Source: an uncultured Rhizobiaceae group bacterium (GTDB taxonomy: Bacteria; Pseudomonadota; Alphaproteobacteria; Rhizobiales; Rhizobiaceae). From it: a stretch of 64,000 nt of DNA. The notes below the pieces were generated by a model that was given only the letters and a program-made list of their open reading frames with translations, searched no databases and was not told where the DNA came from. The stretch covers positions 434,001-498,000 of the forward strand of contig CALHBJ010000001.1 of assembly GCA_937930845.1 (NCBI GenBank), read 5' to 3'. Below, piece after piece: positions 45,335 through 56,942 of this stretch (position 1 is its first letter; each line of letters starts with the position of its first letter). The position numbers and the translations under genes are program-made.

Positions 45335-45988
45335 CTACAGCGCCGCTTCGATTGCTTTAGACAGGGCGTCGACAGATGAATCCCCAAGTTTCTCGCCATT
45401 TACGAATACGGTGGGTGTTGCGCGCACATTAAAGTCCTTTACGGCTTTGTTGCGACCTTCAACCATTTTGGTCAGCAAGTCCTGGCGACCAAGACAGGCT
45501 TTGAAATCATCTTCGGTCATACCGGCCAGTTTGGACACACGCAGCAATTCCGGCACAGGATTTCCCTTGCCGCCCCATGCTTGCTGGCTGGCAAAGAGCG
45601 CATCAATCATGGCGTAGTAATTATTGTTGGGCGCGCACATGGCCAACATGAAGGCGGCTTCGCCACGGCGGTCGCCGTCAAACGGGAAAGGGCGCAAAAT
45701 ATATTTGGCTTTGCCCGTGTCGACATAGTTTTTCTTGATTTCCGGCAACACCGCTTCGTGGAAACGCTTGCAATGGGGGCATGTCATGGAGGCGTATTCA
45801 ACGATTGTAACCGGCGCATCCGCTTTGCCCATGACAAAGTCTTCCAGGGGAAGATTGTCCATCAACCCAGAAACGGATTGTGCATTGGCAATTGAGGGAA
45901 GGCTCACGGCCGCAATAGCTGCCGTTGATGCAGTGGCACCCAATGCCAGAACCGAGCGGCGGTTCAATTTCATTAAATCAAAGTTCAT
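45335..45988 (-). CDS. DsbA family thiol-disulfide oxidoreductase
   Basis: A 217-residue periplasmic protein. An N-terminal signal with a double arginine (KLNRRSVLALGATAS) suggests export by Tat or Sec, with cleavage after about residue 36. The thioredoxin-fold domain carries the active site MTCPHCKRFHEA, and the cis-proline loop is VRATPTVFVNG. It forms or shuffles disulfide bonds in exported proteins. An internal ATG six codons later is an alternative start. It is placed between the DUF721 gene and smc, an order seen in other Hyphomicrobiales. Confidence 0.92.
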   Translation of the reverse strand: MNFDLMKLNRRSVLALGATASTAAIAAVSLPSIANAQSVSGLMDNLPLEDFVMGKADAPVTIVEYASMTCPHCKRFHEAVLPEIKKNYVDTGKAKYILRPFPFDGDRRGEAAFMLAMCAPNNNYYAMIDALFASQQAWGGKGNPVPELLRVSKLAGMTEDDFKACLGRQDLLTKMVEGRNKAVKDFNVRATPTVFVNGEKLGDSSVDALSKAIEAAL

Positions 45989-46118
45989 TCTATGTATTCT
46001 CCAAGAAAGTGTTCTGTTTGCGCACTGGGGATTTGCACTTCGTAATTAGCATTTAAGTCCACATTCTTGCATCATATTGACGTGAACATGGCGGTTCTGT
46101 TCGGGCATTGTGACGCAT

Positions 46119-46634
46119 TCATTGTGAACGTTCGCTGAATATGCCCCGCCCCATCCGGGAAAGAGACTGGCGCAATTCATCATCTTCAACGTGATCAAGC
46201 ATTCGGCTCAGCCGCTGCTCGTCTTTGGCCCCTAATGCAGGCGGTGGCGGCATTTTTGAACGGGGCAGGTCTTTCACGGCAACCTGTTTCACCTGAAGAC
46301 GGTCAACGGCGACAAATCCAAAATAGGCATTAACCCGCTCAATTACCGCGGTGCTGTCGTGCATCAAATATATCGACCGGGCACCTTCGCAAATGATGAC
46401 CAGCGTTGCAGGCTTGAATTCCTCATGCGCTTCGACGTGGGAGGGCCATGCAAGTTTGTGAGGCTGCGAATATTGCGCATGTTGTTCACCGGCGATTTCC
46501 GGCCAGGCTGCAATCAAATCGATGGTCATGCCAGCGCGGCGCTCGATCACCGGATTGAGTATGGAAGACGCGATCTCACCAATTGCCTGTGAGCCGTATC
46601 TTCTAAAACCTTGTTTTTTTCTGGTGTCTGACAA
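46119..46634 (-). CDS. DUF721 family protein, DciA-like
   Basis: A 171-residue protein of the DUF721 family. The central domain shows IDLIAAWPEIAGEQHAQYS and TLVIICEGARSIYLMHDST. In other bacteria DUF721 proteins (DciA) load the replicative helicase DnaB; whether this Hyphomicrobiales version does so is an inference. The start is a TTG with GGGGGCAG upstream, only 12 bases from the start of the divergent mutY gene. The C-terminal 40 residues are charged and look flexible. Confidence 0.86.
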   Translation of the reverse strand: MSDTRKKQGFRRYGSQAIGEIASSILNPVIERRAGMTIDLIAAWPEIAGEQHAQYSQPHKLAWPSHVEAHEEFKPATLVIICEGARSIYLMHDSTAVIERVNAYFGFVAVDRLQVKQVAVKDLPRSKMPPPPALGAKDEQRLSRMLDHVEDDELRQSLSRMGRGIFSERSQ

Positions 46635-46646
46635 ACAACTGCCCCC

Positions 46647-48871
<2,225 letters not shown>

Positions 48872-48990
48872 TCAGGTTGATGTTAAGGTTACCGAACAGG
48901 ATGAAGATTTCTTTAAGCCCGTTGCGCAATTGGCCATGTGCCCGTAAGTGACGCCCTGTTATTGTTGAGATACTGCGCGGGGATTGTCCC

Positions 48991-49683
48991 ATGGCCGACT
49001 GCAAACTTGTCATCTTTGATTGTGACGGCACGCTGATGGACAGCGAGACAATTGTTGCAGAAATCGAAACCGCAGCACTTGCTGAATATGACGTGAAGAT
49101 TGAGACGACCGAATTTCTGCGCCGGTTTGCGGGCAGTTCTGAAGCAGTGTTGCGAACCTTTGTTCTGGAAGAGTTTGGCAGGCACCTGCCCGACGATTGG
49201 GACAAAGATATTTCTGAACAGGTCCAACAAAGGCTGTGGCGCGAAGTGAAGGCGGTTGACGGTGTGCATGAAATGCTCGACCGGCTCGATCAGCCCCGCT
49301 GCATTTGTTCCAATGCGGGGATGCGCAAACTCGAAATCGAACTGACCCGCGCTGAATTGTGGAATCGCTTCAGGCCGTATGTCTATTCTGCCATGGAAAT
49401 TGACGGTGTCGGGTCCAAGCCAGCGCCAGATATCTTTCTTCACGCGGCCAGGGAATTCGAAACCGATCCCTCAAATTGTCTTGTGATTGAGGATTCTGTG
49501 TCCGGTGTATTGGGCGCAAGGGCAGCGGGAATGCGGGTGATTGGTTTTGCTGGCGCAAGCCACACCTATCCCGGACACGCAGACGTGTTGACCGAGGCCG
49601 GTGCGGAAACAGTGATCAAGCGCCTGGCAGACATTCCTGCCATCGTTGACGCCTTTTCATTTTGGGAAGGCGCCACAATTTAG
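48991..49683 (+). CDS. HAD-IA family hydrolase
   Basis: A 230-residue phosphatase or phosphomutase of the HAD superfamily. The nucleophile motif is VIFDCDGTLMDSE (Asp10, Asp12), motif II is CICSNAG, the lysine is in GVGSKPAPDIFL and the acidic motif is CLVIEDSVSGVLGARAAGM. The cap domain looks like that of beta-phosphoglucomutase-like and phosphoglycolate-phosphatase-like enzymes. The substrate is not predictable. It is divergent from ccrM, with 143 bases between. Confidence 0.9.
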   Translation: MADCKLVIFDCDGTLMDSETIVAEIETAALAEYDVKIETTEFLRRFAGSSEAVLRTFVLEEFGRHLPDDWDKDISEQVQQRLWREVKAVDGVHEMLDRLDQPRCICSNAGMRKLEIELTRAELWNRFRPYVYSAMEIDGVGSKPAPDIFLHAAREFETDPSNCLVIEDSVSGVLGARAAGMRVIGFAGASHTYPGHADVLTEAGAETVIKRLADIPAIVDAFSFWEGATI

Positions 49684-49691
49684 TGCGCGCC

Positions 49692-50339
49692 TTATGGCGT
49701 GTTATACGGGCCTTCATCAAAACCAACAAACACGCGCACATTGGTGCGGCGGGGGGCTGGAATGACGACATTTTCATCGACAAAAGAGAAGGTCGTATTG
49801 GTTTTGCCAGGATCAATCGTGCCGGGTTGCCTGTACAACTTGGAATAAATGGTCTCGCCACCTTCCGTCACCGCAACGCGAATGGGCATGGTCAATGATC
49901 CAGGCTCACCCGATGGCCCCGTGATTACGCGGCCTCTGGCTCCAACCTTGATTTCCAGGTTCTGCCCGACATATTTGCACTCGCGGGCCACTTTCGTGAT
50001 TGTCGCTTGATAACGCACATTATCGCTGTTTTCCGCGTCCTTGTTTTTCGGGACCACGCGAAATGTTTCCGTGCCCGCCCGCAACCGAACAGCAGGGCAA
50101 TAATCCGTCAAACTGGTTCGTGTGTTTTTCAACCGGGTAACCGCGTTGGGGTTGGTGCCAGGCGTGGTGTTTGAAGCCGGCGTGTTTTCCTCGGTCGGCA
50201 GCGCATTGCTCAGCACACCGTCACCACCAGAGGTCTGACAGCCAGCAAGAAAGGCCAACGCGACCAATGCACCAACGGGTCCGCGAAGGACACGAGCGGG
50301 CGTGGTTTGGCCAATTGTATTGTTCAGATCATTCATCAT
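49692..50339 (-). CDS. Putative lipoprotein
   Basis: A 215-residue protein with a lipoprotein signal: basic N-terminus, hydrophobic core and the lipobox FLAGC with Cys34. After a Thr/Asn/Pro-rich linker the main domain (about 70-215) is mostly beta-strand in appearance, with YCPAVRLRAGTETFRVV and SLTMPIRVAVTEGGETIYS. It resembles conserved hypothetical lipoproteins of alphaproteobacteria, but I know no function. It converges on the HAD gene and is divergent from thrC. Confidence 0.83.
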   Translation of the reverse strand: MMNDLNNTIGQTTPARVLRGPVGALVALAFLAGCQTSGGDGVLSNALPTEENTPASNTTPGTNPNAVTRLKNTRTSLTDYCPAVRLRAGTETFRVVPKNKDAENSDNVRYQATITKVARECKYVGQNLEIKVGARGRVITGPSGEPGSLTMPIRVAVTEGGETIYSKLYRQPGTIDPGKTNTTFSFVDENVVIPAPRRTNVRVFVGFDEGPYNTP

Positions 50340-50495
50340 TCAAACTCTACCTTGATCGACGTGCATATAGCAGTGAATTTTTTGTATTGCGAGAGGTTGC
50401 AGTCCACACACGAAATCGACTTGGAATTGGTGAGACACTCCACTAGGTTCCGCGCCGAGACGACAAACGTCACCAAATGCAAGTGAATCCTGAAC

Positions 50496-51893
50496 ATGCA
50501 GTATATAAGTACCCGTGGCGAAGCCCCTTCACTGGGATTTAGCGATGCCGTTCTTGCCGGCCTTGCGCGAGATGGCGGGCTTTATGTGCCTGAAAGCTGG
50601 CCACAGTTTGACGCCACACAAATTCGTGCCTTGCGCGGAAAACCCTATGCCGAAATCGCCAAAACCGTGCTTGCACCCTATCTGGGCGACGAAATCAGCG
50701 CCGCTGATTTTGGCCGGATGGTTGATGATGCCTATGCAGGATTCGCCCATGAGGCGACCGCACCTTTGGTGCAAACCGCGCCCAATGAGTTCATTTTAGA
50801 ATTGTTCCACGGACCAACCATGGCGTTCAAAGACGTTGCCATGCAGCTTTTGGCCCGTGCGATCGACCATATTCTTTCGTTGCGAAAAACCAATCTCACC
50901 GTCGTTGGCGCCACTTCCGGCGACACAGGTGGCGCAGCCATTGAGGCCTTTCGCGGCCGCGACAACAGCGATATTTTCATTTTGTTTCCCAACGGGAAAG
51001 TATCAGACGTTCAGCGCTGGCAAATGACCGGCGTTGCAGATGCCAATGTCCACGCCCTTTCCATCGATGGCAATTTTGATGATTGCCAGGCGCTGGTCAA
51101 AGCGATGTTCAATCACCACACGTTTCGGGATTCGTGCAATCTCTCCGGCGTTAATTCGATCAACTGGGGCCGGATCATGGCCCAGATCGTATATTATTTT
51201 TCCGCGGCCAGTTCGTTGGGGTCACCGGATGTGAAGGTATCGTTTTGTGTGCCAACGGGGAATTTTGGTGACATTTTTGCAGGTTATGTGGCCAAGCAAA
51301 TGGGCCTGCCGATTGACCGGCTGATCATTGCAACCAATTCCAATGATATTTTGACGCGCACCCTGGAAACCGCTCGCTACGAGACTTCCGGCGTCCATGC
51401 CACGAGTTCTCCAAGCATGGATATTCAAGTATCTTCAAACTTCGAACGTCTGCTGTTTGATGCCGGTCAGCGCGATGGCGGCAAGGTTCGCGCAATGATG
51501 TCGTCGCTTTCCCAATCCGGCGCTTTTCAGCTCACACCCCCCACCCATGAACGCATCAAGACAGATTTTGATGCCGGCAGAGCAGATGAACAACAGGTGG
51601 CCAGTACAATCTCGAGTGTTTTGGCGCAAAGCAATTACCTGCTTGATACGCATACTGCTGTTGGCGTCCACGTGGCCCGCCAGTTTGGCGATGCGCGCAG
51701 CCCCATGATCGTGTTGTCGACAGCCCATCCAGCCAAGTTTCCCGATGCGGTTGAAGCGGCCTGTGGTGTGCGCCCTGAACTGCCTTCACGCTGCAAGGAC
51801 TTGATGAAGGGCAGCGAACGTTTCACACTGTTACCTAACGACTTGGCGGCGGTTGAGGCCTATATTGCTAAAAACACCCGCGCGCGGGCTTGA
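50496..51893 (+). CDS. thrC: Threonine synthase
   Basis: A 465-residue PLP enzyme that converts O-phosphohomoserine to threonine. The N-terminal MQYISTRGEAPSLGFSDAVL and GLARDGGLYVPESWP are characteristic. The PLP lysine is in HGPTMAFKDVAMQLLAR, and the phosphate-binding GATSGDTGGAAIEAF follows. The length fits the long (type II) group. The partner homoserine kinase gene thrB is in the same window at 59703-60665. The next gene, an M16 peptidase, begins 38 bases downstream. Confidence 0.96.
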   Translation: MQYISTRGEAPSLGFSDAVLAGLARDGGLYVPESWPQFDATQIRALRGKPYAEIAKTVLAPYLGDEISAADFGRMVDDAYAGFAHEATAPLVQTAPNEFILELFHGPTMAFKDVAMQLLARAIDHILSLRKTNLTVVGATSGDTGGAAIEAFRGRDNSDIFILFPNGKVSDVQRWQMTGVADANVHALSIDGNFDDCQALVKAMFNHHTFRDSCNLSGVNSINWGRIMAQIVYYFSAASSLGSPDVKVSFCVPTGNFGDIFAGYVAKQMGLPIDRLIIATNSNDILTRTLETARYETSGVHATSSPSMDIQVSSNFERLLFDAGQRDGGKVRAMMSSLSQSGAFQLTPPTHERIKTDFDAGRADEQQVASTISSVLAQSNYLLDTHTAVGVHVARQFGDARSPMIVLSTAHPAKFPDAVEAACGVRPELPSRCKDLMKGSERFTLLPNDLAAVEAYIAKNTRARA

Positions 51894-51931
51894 TCTTGTC
51901 GTTCAGCAGGCGTTGGGAGGCGTCTTGATAT

Positions 51932-53311
51932 ATGGAATCTTCACCACCGCTTACGCACACAGCTGATACTGCCACAAGCCAACTGACGCCAAAGTCAGAC
52001 CGGTCAAAACGCGAAGAAGCGTCTTCGCGCAATGTGCAGACCAGCATATTGGCCAATGGCATGACCGTGGTCACCGACCGGATGGCACATCTGGAAAGCG
52101 CTGCCCTTGGGGTGTGGGTGAAAGCCGGTTCACGTGATGAAGAGACAGATGAACACGGCCTGGCCCATTTGCTTGAACACATGGCCTTTAAAGGCACGAA
52201 GAACCGAACCGCCCGCGATATCGCCGTCCAGATTGAAAATGTGGGCGGTGATGTAAATGCCGCGACCAGTGCAGAAACCACCAGTTTCTATGCCCGTGTT
52301 CTCAAGGACGACGTGCCGCTGGCCATCGACATTCTGTCCGACATTTTGAACAATTCCCTGTTCGAAGAAGAAGAACTTGCCCGCGAACAACACGTCATTC
52401 TTCAGGAAATCGGTGCCTCACTGGACAGTCCTGATGATGTGGCATTTGACAGTTTTCAAAGCGTTGCCTTTGCGGATCAGGCGTTGGGTCGCCCAATTCT
52501 AGGAACGCCGGAAACCGTATCCGCTTTCAAGCCAAACCACATTCGCACTTATCTTTCAGACCATTACCACGGGCCAAACATGGTTCTGGCCGCTTCCGGC
52601 AATGTGGATCATGATGAAATTGTGCGCCTTGCGGAATCCCGGTTCAGCAGCTTTGGCGATACGCCCGTGCGCCCACCGGAAACATGCGTCTATACCGGCG
52701 GTGACATTCGTATCGCCAAGCCGCTGATGGAAGCGCAAATTTTGCTGGGTTTCGAAGGCCGGGCTTACCAGGCCCGCGATTTCTATGCTTCACAGGTTCT
52801 GTCCACCTTGCTTGGGGGCGGCATGTCTTCGCGATTGTTCCAGGAAGTGCGGGAAAAGCGGGGCTTGTGTTATTCGATCTATGCGTTCCATTCGGCTTAT
52901 TCCGATACCGGATTGTTTGGCATTCATGCAGCAACGGAAAAGGCCGACATTGCCGAACTCATTCCGGTCATGCTGGGACAATTGAAACAAGCCGCCAACG
53001 ACCTGCAGAGCGAAGAACTGGATCGGGCACGGGCGCAAATTCGCTCCAGTTTGATGATGAGCATGGAAAGTCCGGCTTCCCGTGCAGGTCAGGTGGCCAA
53101 GCAAATATTGCTCTTTGGCCGCCCGGTTTCCAACGAAGAATTGCTGGACCGGCTGGCGGCACTCAATATTGAACGGCTCAAGGATCTTTCAAACCGGCTG
53201 TTTACCGAATCCACGCCCACTATCGCTGCCGTGGGACCAGTGGAAACCCTGCCCTCACAGGCTGAAATTGCAGACGTTTTGGAAACTGTGGCTGCGGCGC
53301 GGCCGCAATAG
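51932..53311 (+). CDS. M16 family zinc peptidase (processing-peptidase-like)
   Basis: A 459-residue insulinase-family protein. The inverted zinc motif HLLEHMAFKGT (HxxEH) lies at about residues 74-78 and the third zinc ligand in EEEELAREQHVILQEI. The second half (GGGMSSRLFQEVREKRGL) is the usual M16 C-terminal domain. The family includes mitochondrial processing peptidase and bacterial homologues. The polar N-terminal extension of about 35 residues is longer than usual; a downstream start is possible but none has a better ribosome binding site than the GGGAGG before this ATG. Confidence 0.93.
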   Translation: MESSPPLTHTADTATSQLTPKSDRSKREEASSRNVQTSILANGMTVVTDRMAHLESAALGVWVKAGSRDEETDEHGLAHLLEHMAFKGTKNRTARDIAVQIENVGGDVNAATSAETTSFYARVLKDDVPLAIDILSDILNNSLFEEEELAREQHVILQEIGASLDSPDDVAFDSFQSVAFADQALGRPILGTPETVSAFKPNHIRTYLSDHYHGPNMVLAASGNVDHDEIVRLAESRFSSFGDTPVRPPETCVYTGGDIRIAKPLMEAQILLGFEGRAYQARDFYASQVLSTLLGGGMSSRLFQEVREKRGLCYSIYAFHSAYSDTGLFGIHAATEKADIAELIPVMLGQLKQAANDLQSEELDRARAQIRSSLMMSMESPASRAGQVAKQILLFGRPVSNEELLDRLAALNIERLKDLSNRLFTESTPTIAAVGPVETLPSQAEIADVLETVAAARPQ

Positions 53312-53321
53312 GGACAGTTTG

Positions 53322-53906
53322 ATGCGGCTTCTCAAGTTTTCAAACCGCCAAATAGGTCCAACACAATTAGAAACCCACCGGCTGTTATTGCGCCGCCCCG
53401 CCATGCAAGATTTTGATGCATGGGCACAATTGCGCCTTGCCAGTGAAGCATTCCTGCGCCCGTATGAACCCAAATGGAGTTCTGGTGAACTGAGCAAAAG
53501 CAGTTACAGGTTGCGAATGAGACGACAGGAAGCGGACATTAACAGTGGCCGGGGCCTGCCATGGTTTTTGTTTGACCGGGCCAACCCTGAAATTCTTTTT
53601 GGCGGGCTGACCCTGAGCAATATCCGACACGGCGTCGCCCAAACAGCCACCCTGGGCTATTGGATGGGGCAGCCCTATGCCGGGCATGGATATATGCGTG
53701 AAGCGGTGGATGCGATTGCCGCACATGTGTTTGAAGTTCACAATCTGCACCGCATTGAGGCGGCAACGCTGGTTGACAATATGCGATCGCAGAAATTGTT
53801 GGAAAAGTGTAAATTTCAGCGTGAGGGAATTGCCCGCTCCTATCTAAAAATAAATGATGAGTGGCACGACCATGTACTTTTCGCCCGATTGGCAAGCGAT
53901 GTTTAG
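53322..53906 (+). CDS. GNAT family acetyltransferase, RimJ/RimL-like
   Basis: A 194-residue acetyltransferase. The start LETHRLLLRRPAMQDFDAW and the acetyl-CoA-binding region YWMGQPYAGHGYMREAVDAI are typical of RimJ/RimL proteins, as is NLHRIEAATLVDNMRSQKLL with the C-terminal LEKCKFQREG. They acetylate N-termini of proteins or small amines. The ATG at 53322 is chosen because AGGGAC precedes it and because the frame upstream lies inside the M16 gene. The ten-base gap to that gene suggests one transcript. Confidence 0.92.
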   Translation: MRLLKFSNRQIGPTQLETHRLLLRRPAMQDFDAWAQLRLASEAFLRPYEPKWSSGELSKSSYRLRMRRQEADINSGRGLPWFLFDRANPEILFGGLTLSNIRHGVAQTATLGYWMGQPYAGHGYMREAVDAIAAHVFEVHNLHRIEAATLVDNMRSQKLLEKCKFQREGIARSYLKINDEWHDHVLFARLASDV

Positions 53907-54015
53907 CCAGTTGAATTAACGTTTCACCAAAGGGGTTGTTTACGTTGCCAGGCCGCTCGCGTATCACGGCTGAGTGAACATTGATGCGTCTATGATACGG
54001 ATAGAAACCTAAGAC

Positions 54016-56901
54016 ATGGTCAGGCAGATTCCAGGGCGCATATTCGGCTTATTGGCCGCGGTTGCGATATGGCTGATTTTCAGCTTACCGGCACTTGCGC
54101 TGGAGCCTGTTGATCTGTCGACGGATGACCGGGCAATCGATCTCAGCAAAGCCTATCAACGCTATACCAGCGGCGATGCCGGGATCACCGTTACCACGGC
54201 CCCCGATGCCGATGGCGTTATCAGCCGCATTGAGGTGCGATCGGAAGCACAAAATTCCACCGGCAACTGGATTGCCTTCGCTTTGGCGAACAAAAGCGAC
54301 GAACAGGTCGACCGGCTCATCGTCGCACCGCATTTTCGCCTGGCAGGTTCAGGGCTGATCTGGCCCGATCTTGGCCGGGGGCGTATCGCTTCCATCACGC
54401 CCAGCGAAGGCTTTTCGCTGGATCGACAACCTGCAGATGATGCTGACATTTTCAGCATTACCCTCAATCCCGGCACAGTGGTTACATTTGTTGCCGAACT
54501 GGCCGATGAGCGGTTGCCGCAATTGACCTTGTGGGAACCCGATGCATTCAAGGATGCGGTGAACAGTTACACGCTCTATAACGGCATTGTGCTTGGAATT
54601 GCCGGATTGCTGGCGCTGTTTTTGACCATTTTGTTCGTTGTCAAAGGGTCGGCCATGTTCCCTGCTACGGCGGCGCTGGCATGGGCTGTTCTGGCCTATG
54701 TCTGTATCGATTTTGGCTTCATTATCCGCATTTTTTCGATCAATCCTGGTGATCTCAACATCTGGCGGGCGGGCAGCGAGGTGTTTCTTGCGGCAAGCAT
54801 GATCGTATTTTTATACGCTTATCTCAATCTTAACCGCTGGAACACGCGCTATAATTATGTGCTGTTCATCTGGCTCATCGGATTGATCTCGTTGTTTGGT
54901 GTGGCGGCATTCACCCCTTCACAGGCGTCCGGGATCGCCAGGGTGTCTTTTGCTGCCTCGGCGGTTTTCGGACTGATTTTGATCATTGTTCTGGCCCTGC
55001 GTGGATATGACCGGGCAGTCTTGCTTACTCCCACATGGCTGTTGGTTCTGGCCTGGGTTGGGGCGGGCTGGATCACGGTTACGGGCCGCCTGGACAATGA
55101 TGTGGTTCAACCGGCACTTGGCGGCGGGTTGGTTCTGATCATTTTGCTGATCTCATTTACGGTGATGCAACATGCTTTTGCCGGTGGCACGCTGGTGCAG
55201 GGGCTGGTGAGTGACATTGAGCGCCAGGCTTTGGCGCTGGCTGGCTCCGGCGATTCCGTGTGGGACTGGGATGTGGACAGGAACGAAGTTTTCACAGGTT
55301 CAGAAACGGAACGCCAGCTTGGCCTTAAACCGGGCACGTTGAGCGGTTCGCCAAATGCCTGGCTGCCGTTGCTCCACCCGGAAGACAGCGAGCGGTTCAA
55401 GTCTGTTCTCGATGTGATGCTTGCCCATCGCCAGGGCAAGATTGCCCAGGATTTCCGCCTGCGCGCGGGCAATGGCCAGTATCACTGGATGCATCTGCGG
55501 GCTCGCCCGGTCATTGGCAGCGATGGCGAGGTGCTGCGGTGTGTGGGCACGATCAACGATGTCACAGATCAGCGCGTGGCACATGAACGCTTGTTGCACG
55601 ATGCCGTGCACGACAATCTCACGGGCTTGCCCAACCGTGAATTGTTCATGGACCGGCTGGAAAACGCGCTCATGCTCGCCAAGGCGGAAAGCAGCGTGCG
55701 CCCCACCCTGTTCCTGATCGACTTTGACCGATTTGCCCAGATCAATGAAGCTAAAGGTTTGTCAGTGGGCGATTCCATATTGCTCACCATGGCGCGACGC
55801 CTCAACCGCCTGTTGAAGCCCCAGGATTCCCTTGCCAGGCTGAATGGCGACCAATTCGCCCTGTTGTTGTTGTCTGAACATGACCCGGATCGGGTTGCGG
55901 TTTTTGCAGACGCGATCAAACGTGCAATCAAAGCACCCATTAATTTCTCAGATCAGGAAATCTTTGTCACCGCATCGATTGGCCTGTGCAGTTGGTCGCC
56001 TGATCAGGTTTCCTCAAGCGACATGGTCAAGAATGTGGAACTGGCAACGCTCCAGGCCAAGCGGGTTGGCGGCGATCGTATCGAACCCTTCCGGCCTGCA
56101 TTCCGCAATCACCTCAACCCATCCATTCATATCGAATCTGAATTGCGTGGTGCGCTTGAGCGCAACGAGATGGAGATATTCTATCAACCCATCGTCCATC
56201 TGGAATCGCGCAGGCTTGCCGGGTTCGAAGCGCTGATGCGATGGCGTCATCCAAGGCGCGGGCTGGTATCGCCGACAGAATTCATTCCGCTTGCGGAGAA
56301 GTCCGGTCTGATTATTCCCCTTGGCATGTTTGCCATGGAAACCGCCGCAGACCACCTTTCCAAATGGCAGGGCCGGTCCAGCGATCTGCCGGTTTTCGTC
56401 AGCGTCAATATTTCAAGCCGGCAATTGCTGCGCCATGACCTCATCAATGATGTGAAAACCGTCTTGACCCGCAACAATATCAAGCCGGGCACATTGAAAC
56501 TGGAGTTGACGGAATCGCTCATCATGGAGAACCCCGAACATTCGTCACAGGTCTTGCAGCGGGTGAAAAATCTGGGCGTTGGCCTGTCGCTGGATGATTT
56601 TGGCACCGGCTATTCGTCCCTGTCTCACCTCATGCAATTCCCGTTTGATACCATCAAGATTGACCGCTCATTTGTGACCGGTAACGGCCAGTCAACGCGC
56701 CCCATCATCCTCAGCTCAATGATCAATATGGCCCATGATCTGGGCATGGAAGTTGTGGCGGAAGGGGCTGAAAATGATGCTGATGCCGATGTGCTGCAAA
56801 AACTTGGCAGTGAATATGCCCAAGGATTTCTGTTTGGTGAGGCCATGACCGCGGACGCTGCCACCGAGAGCCTGAAGCAAAGCTATCCCCTGAAGAAATA
56901 G
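54016..56901 (+). CDS. Membrane GGDEF/EAL protein with degenerate GGDEF
   Basis: A 961-residue c-di-GMP signalling protein. It has a signal peptide, a periplasmic beta-rich domain (about 30-180), seven membrane segments (about 185-390), a PAS domain (about 410-520, WDWDVDRNEVFTGSETER), a GGDEF domain and an EAL domain. The GGDEF signature reads LNGDQFALL (about residue 610), so cyclase activity is unlikely. The EAL domain keeps EALMRWRHP (about 738), NISSRQL, LELTES and DDFGTGYSSL, and should act as a phosphodiesterase. The membrane layout is like 7TMR-DISM sensors. It lies 109 bases after the GNAT gene. Confidence 0.92.
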   Translation: MVRQIPGRIFGLLAAVAIWLIFSLPALALEPVDLSTDDRAIDLSKAYQRYTSGDAGITVTTAPDADGVISRIEVRSEAQNSTGNWIAFALANKSDEQVDRLIVAPHFRLAGSGLIWPDLGRGRIASITPSEGFSLDRQPADDADIFSITLNPGTVVTFVAELADERLPQLTLWEPDAFKDAVNSYTLYNGIVLGIAGLLALFLTILFVVKGSAMFPATAALAWAVLAYVCIDFGFIIRIFSINPGDLNIWRAGSEVFLAASMIVFLYAYLNLNRWNTRYNYVLFIWLIGLISLFGVAAFTPSQASGIARVSFAASAVFGLILIIVLALRGYDRAVLLTPTWLLVLAWVGAGWITVTGRLDNDVVQPALGGGLVLIILLISFTVMQHAFAGGTLVQGLVSDIERQALALAGSGDSVWDWDVDRNEVFTGSETERQLGLKPGTLSGSPNAWLPLLHPEDSERFKSVLDVMLAHRQGKIAQDFRLRAGNGQYHWMHLRARPVIGSDGEVLRCVGTINDVTDQRVAHERLLHDAVHDNLTGLPNRELFMDRLENALMLAKAESSVRPTLFLIDFDRFAQINEAKGLSVGDSILLTMARRLNRLLKPQDSLARLNGDQFALLLLSEHDPDRVAVFADAIKRAIKAPINFSDQEIFVTASIGLCSWSPDQVSSSDMVKNVELATLQAKRVGGDRIEPFRPAFRNHLNPSIHIESELRGALERNEMEIFYQPIVHLESRRLAGFEALMRWRHPRRGLVSPTEFIPLAEKSGLIIPLGMFAMETAADHLSKWQGRSSDLPVFVSVNISSRQLLRHDLINDVKTVLTRNNIKPGTLKLELTESLIMENPEHSSQVLQRVKNLGVGLSLDDFGTGYSSLSHLMQFPFDTIKIDRSFVTGNGQSTRPIILSSMINMAHDLGMEVVAEGAENDADADVLQKLGSEYAQGFLFGEAMTADAATESLKQSYPLKK

Positions 56902-56942
56902 CGCTGACCAAACAGGTCGGTGCGATAAATCAAAAACGTGCC

